Below, one piece after another: positions 61,901 through 64,000 of a stretch of 64,000 nt of DNA. Positions within the stretch are counted from its first letter, which is position 1. Each line of letters starts with the position of its first letter. The position numbers and the translations under genes were made by a program. This stretch comes from Opisthocomus hoazin (Eukaryota > Chordata > Aves > Opisthocomiformes > Opisthocomidae), in contig NC_134418.1 in the NCBI RefSeq assembly GCF_030867145.1, positions 7,684,802 to 7,748,801 on the forward strand. The letters are read 5' to 3'. Below the pieces are notes generated by a model. The model worked only from the letters and a program-made list of their open reading frames with translations, searched no databases and was not told where the DNA came from.

Positions 61901-64000
61901 GGTCAAGCCTCCCCTGCTCTTCTTACCTTAGCTTGGTGTGTCCCTAGTACAAACTGCTCCTTCTAGAGCTTGCCCTTACTAAGTGCTAGTTGTCACACTG
62001 GCATTGTCCGTCTCATTCAGTCTCAGGTTACTCTGCAGGCACTAGAATAACCTCATGAGGCTGTGATGAGGCACAGATTTAGATTTAGACCTACTTCACA
62101 GGAAAAAAGTGACACAAAGAAGTTAGGGCCCAAGCCTTCAAACTCACATGGTTAATGATAGATGCTTAAATCTGCTTAGACACCTTGTGTTGCCTTGTCC
62201 TGATCTGTGAAGGCTGTTAAGCACTTGTAATTCTATTAATTTAATGCCAGTTTAGCAGGCAGGCATCCCCTGCTACTTGCTGAGGACCATCCCTACCACA
62301 GAAGAGACAGAGACTCAGAATTCTTACAGAAAACCTCTAATTTCATCCTAGTCAAGTCCTGCAGCAGATGATAGAGATGTTATGTTGCCCTTCCCAGAAC
62401 CACGACTCAGTCTCCAACACTCCAGAGGATATTGTAAGGTATTTTAAAATTCCCGTTTGGGCACCTGTTTCTTGTTTTCAGGCTGAGGGTTCAAATTCTC
62501 AGGCTTTCCACAAGCTTGTCACCACAACAGCTAAAAAATTCCTTAAGGTTCATCCTTTTATGTTATCCCATAGCTCCAGAAGCTGGGACCTCATGAAAAC
62601 ATACTGAATATAATTAACTCAGGATGAAAAGAGCACAGTTGGCATCTCAGAGAGTTTTACATAAGCCCTAACGTTTACAAGCCTGTCTCTGCTCTCAGAA
62701 ACAATGGGCTACAACTGGCACCTTGTTCAGTTGACTTTTTCCAGGAATCTAGTAAAGTCAGCAGAGCTGAGGGAGGGTGAGGTCGCTTCTCACCCGCCTT
62801 GTGCCTTGTCAACAATAAAAAGCATGTAAGCATTGACTGCAGATTTTTCTTCAACTGGGGGAGGTGGTTTGGAGAGAACCAGCTGTTATTGTCATCCCCA
62901 GAGAACCTTTTGGGCTGACATAACCCGGCAGCAGGGAAGTGGATAGACGTGGGAGGGAGGTGGGAAGGGAGAGCAGGTGTCAGGTCTCACGCCTTCTCAA
63001 GCCGAAGTACACGTCTGTCACTATCAGGTCGTCAAGCGGCCGGCTCAGGAGGCCATTGACATAGGTTAAGCGCTACAAGAGCAGCAGAAGTACCGTGGCA
63101 GTGCACGTCACAGCGGGGATGCTGTGACAGCCGCCCCGTTTGCGTGAGTTCAGCCCAGCATCACCGTGGGGGCCTTTTCTTGCTCCTCGTTGCACTCGTG
63201 TTGCACCCCTCAAGGCTCACCGGTGGTGGTGAAAGGACCTTTATCATCCTGAAATCAAAGCGTGGCTTTGCAATAACCACAGAGCTTGGCCCTGGCTAAG
63301 CCCTTGGTGGTTGGTAATGAAATTCAGGGAATTCCAGACACAAGTGCTTCTTCATCTCCCTCTGCTTTTATCTGAATGACCAGAGTAATTTGTGCAGAGG
63401 AATAGAAGATCTTGAAGGCCATGCCAGATAGCTCGCTGCGTGGGGCGGCCTCCCAGATGCTTGCAGAGAGTAGGTCACTTTGCAAGTGTTTCGCTTGCCT
63501 TGGCAGGGAATGGAGAGATAGGGGCATACCAGAGGGAAGGGGTGCCACTACCGATGTGTACGTCCGTCAGTGCATGCGAGTGAAATGATAAGGTGCATCT
63601 GGCACGAGGTCTCGGTGTGTTTCTTCCTTGCTTGCTGACATGGGGAGCTGGTGTGCTGCTCCATGTTACGGCTCGTTGGCTCTGTGCGTGAAAGAATTCA
63701 ATTCATTTCATCTTTCATTGACATTCCCATCTAGGGAAGGAGTTACTTTTGCTTTTTGAAGTCCAGCGCGCATGAAATCTGTATTCTATGTTTAAGAAGA
63801 GCAGCTCATGGCTGTGCCAATACACAGCTGCAGAAGCACCGTGGAATAACATTAACACCCATGAACGGCTGCGAGGCATGGAAATTTAGGATGCTCCTAT
63901 ATCATCATCAGATCTAGCTGTGAATTTTTGAAGGTGACATTTTTGGGGTAAAAAAGTGCCGGCTCATCATAACTGGAATTTTGAGGAAAGGATTGATTTG
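58981..64000. other. intron 2 segment to window end
   Basis: Unique sequence with a probable MIR trace at 62030-62160. No exon recognised. The 144-codon minus frame at 61085-61519 shows no domain. The end of the window falls in featureless intron. Confidence 0.4.
62030..62160 (-). repeat. possible MIR SINE fragment, minus strand
   Basis: AACCTCATGAGGCTGTGATGAGG then CTTCACAGGAAAAAAGTGACACAAAGAAGTTAGGGCCCAAG follows the reverse MIR order (CCTCATGAGG, TTTTACAGATGAGGAAACTGAGGCACAGAGAGGTTAAG, GCCCAAGG) with many changes. Confidence 0.4.

Larger units (their letters stand above)
4909..64000 (+). other. putative intron 2, continuing beyond the window
   Basis: After the donor at 4909 no segment combines a good acceptor, an open frame with recognisable protein similarity and a donor. 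In particular, nothing reads as an Ig domain with its paired cysteines and tryptophan, a transmembrane helix with basic stop, or a histidine-rich tail as expected for FGFRL1. Open frames in this span are mostly short, overlap on both strands and have random-looking composition. The intron would therefore exceed 59 kb. An unrecognised non-coding transcript or a lineage-specific small exon cannot be excluded. Confidence 0.5.

Noticed and set aside
1..64000. Endogenous retrovirus, CRISPR array, bacterial operon or other dedicated novel system
   Set aside because: No LTR pair, pol-like frame, spaced direct-repeat array or ribosome-binding-site-linked gene cluster was seen; the window behaves as one gene's promoter, two exons and a long intron.

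Overview
The window looks like nuclear DNA from a bird. There is one GC-rich CpG-island promoter, exon structure with canonical GT-AG splice sites, and long unique introns. Two 3'-truncated CR1 LINEs are visible, and one ends in the ATTCTATGA-type tail typical of avian and reptilian CR1. Older MIR-like SINE fragments are also scattered through it. No prokaryotic gene organisation, rRNA, tRNA or CRISPR array is visible. The species cannot be fixed from sequence alone.

Layout: 1-2750 is upstream flank with no supported gene. 2750-4080 is a dense CpG island with G-runs, Sp1-type boxes and an inverted CCAAT box; it holds a probable non-coding first exon that ends at 3841 on a consensus donor. 3842-4798 is a short intron 1. 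4799-4908 is exon 2, carrying a strong-Kozak ATG at 4848 and 61 coding bases. These encode a 20-residue hydrophobic signal peptide ending in S-A-R, and the next codon is split after G (phase 1). From 4909 to the end (over 59 kb) everything is consistent with one very long intron.

The best candidate gene is FGFRL1, the kinase-less FGF receptor. As I recall the family, it has a non-coding exon 1, a signal-peptide exon 2, and a mature N-terminus following an A-R-G junction. This rests on one short exon and is tentative. No Ig-domain exon, membrane segment or tail is in the window.

The long intron is mostly unique sequence. Points of interest in it are: a cluster of developmental transcription-factor motifs at about 13.14-13.35 kb; four CpG-retaining patches (16.24-16.40, 27.99-28.15, 36.77-38.02 and 58.87-58.98 kb), one containing an exon-like segment; a perfect 22-bp tandem duplication; a degenerate 19-bp-period repeat; a perfect 12-bp-arm inverted repeat; and several ancient repeat fragments. 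I found no convincing novel multi-gene system.
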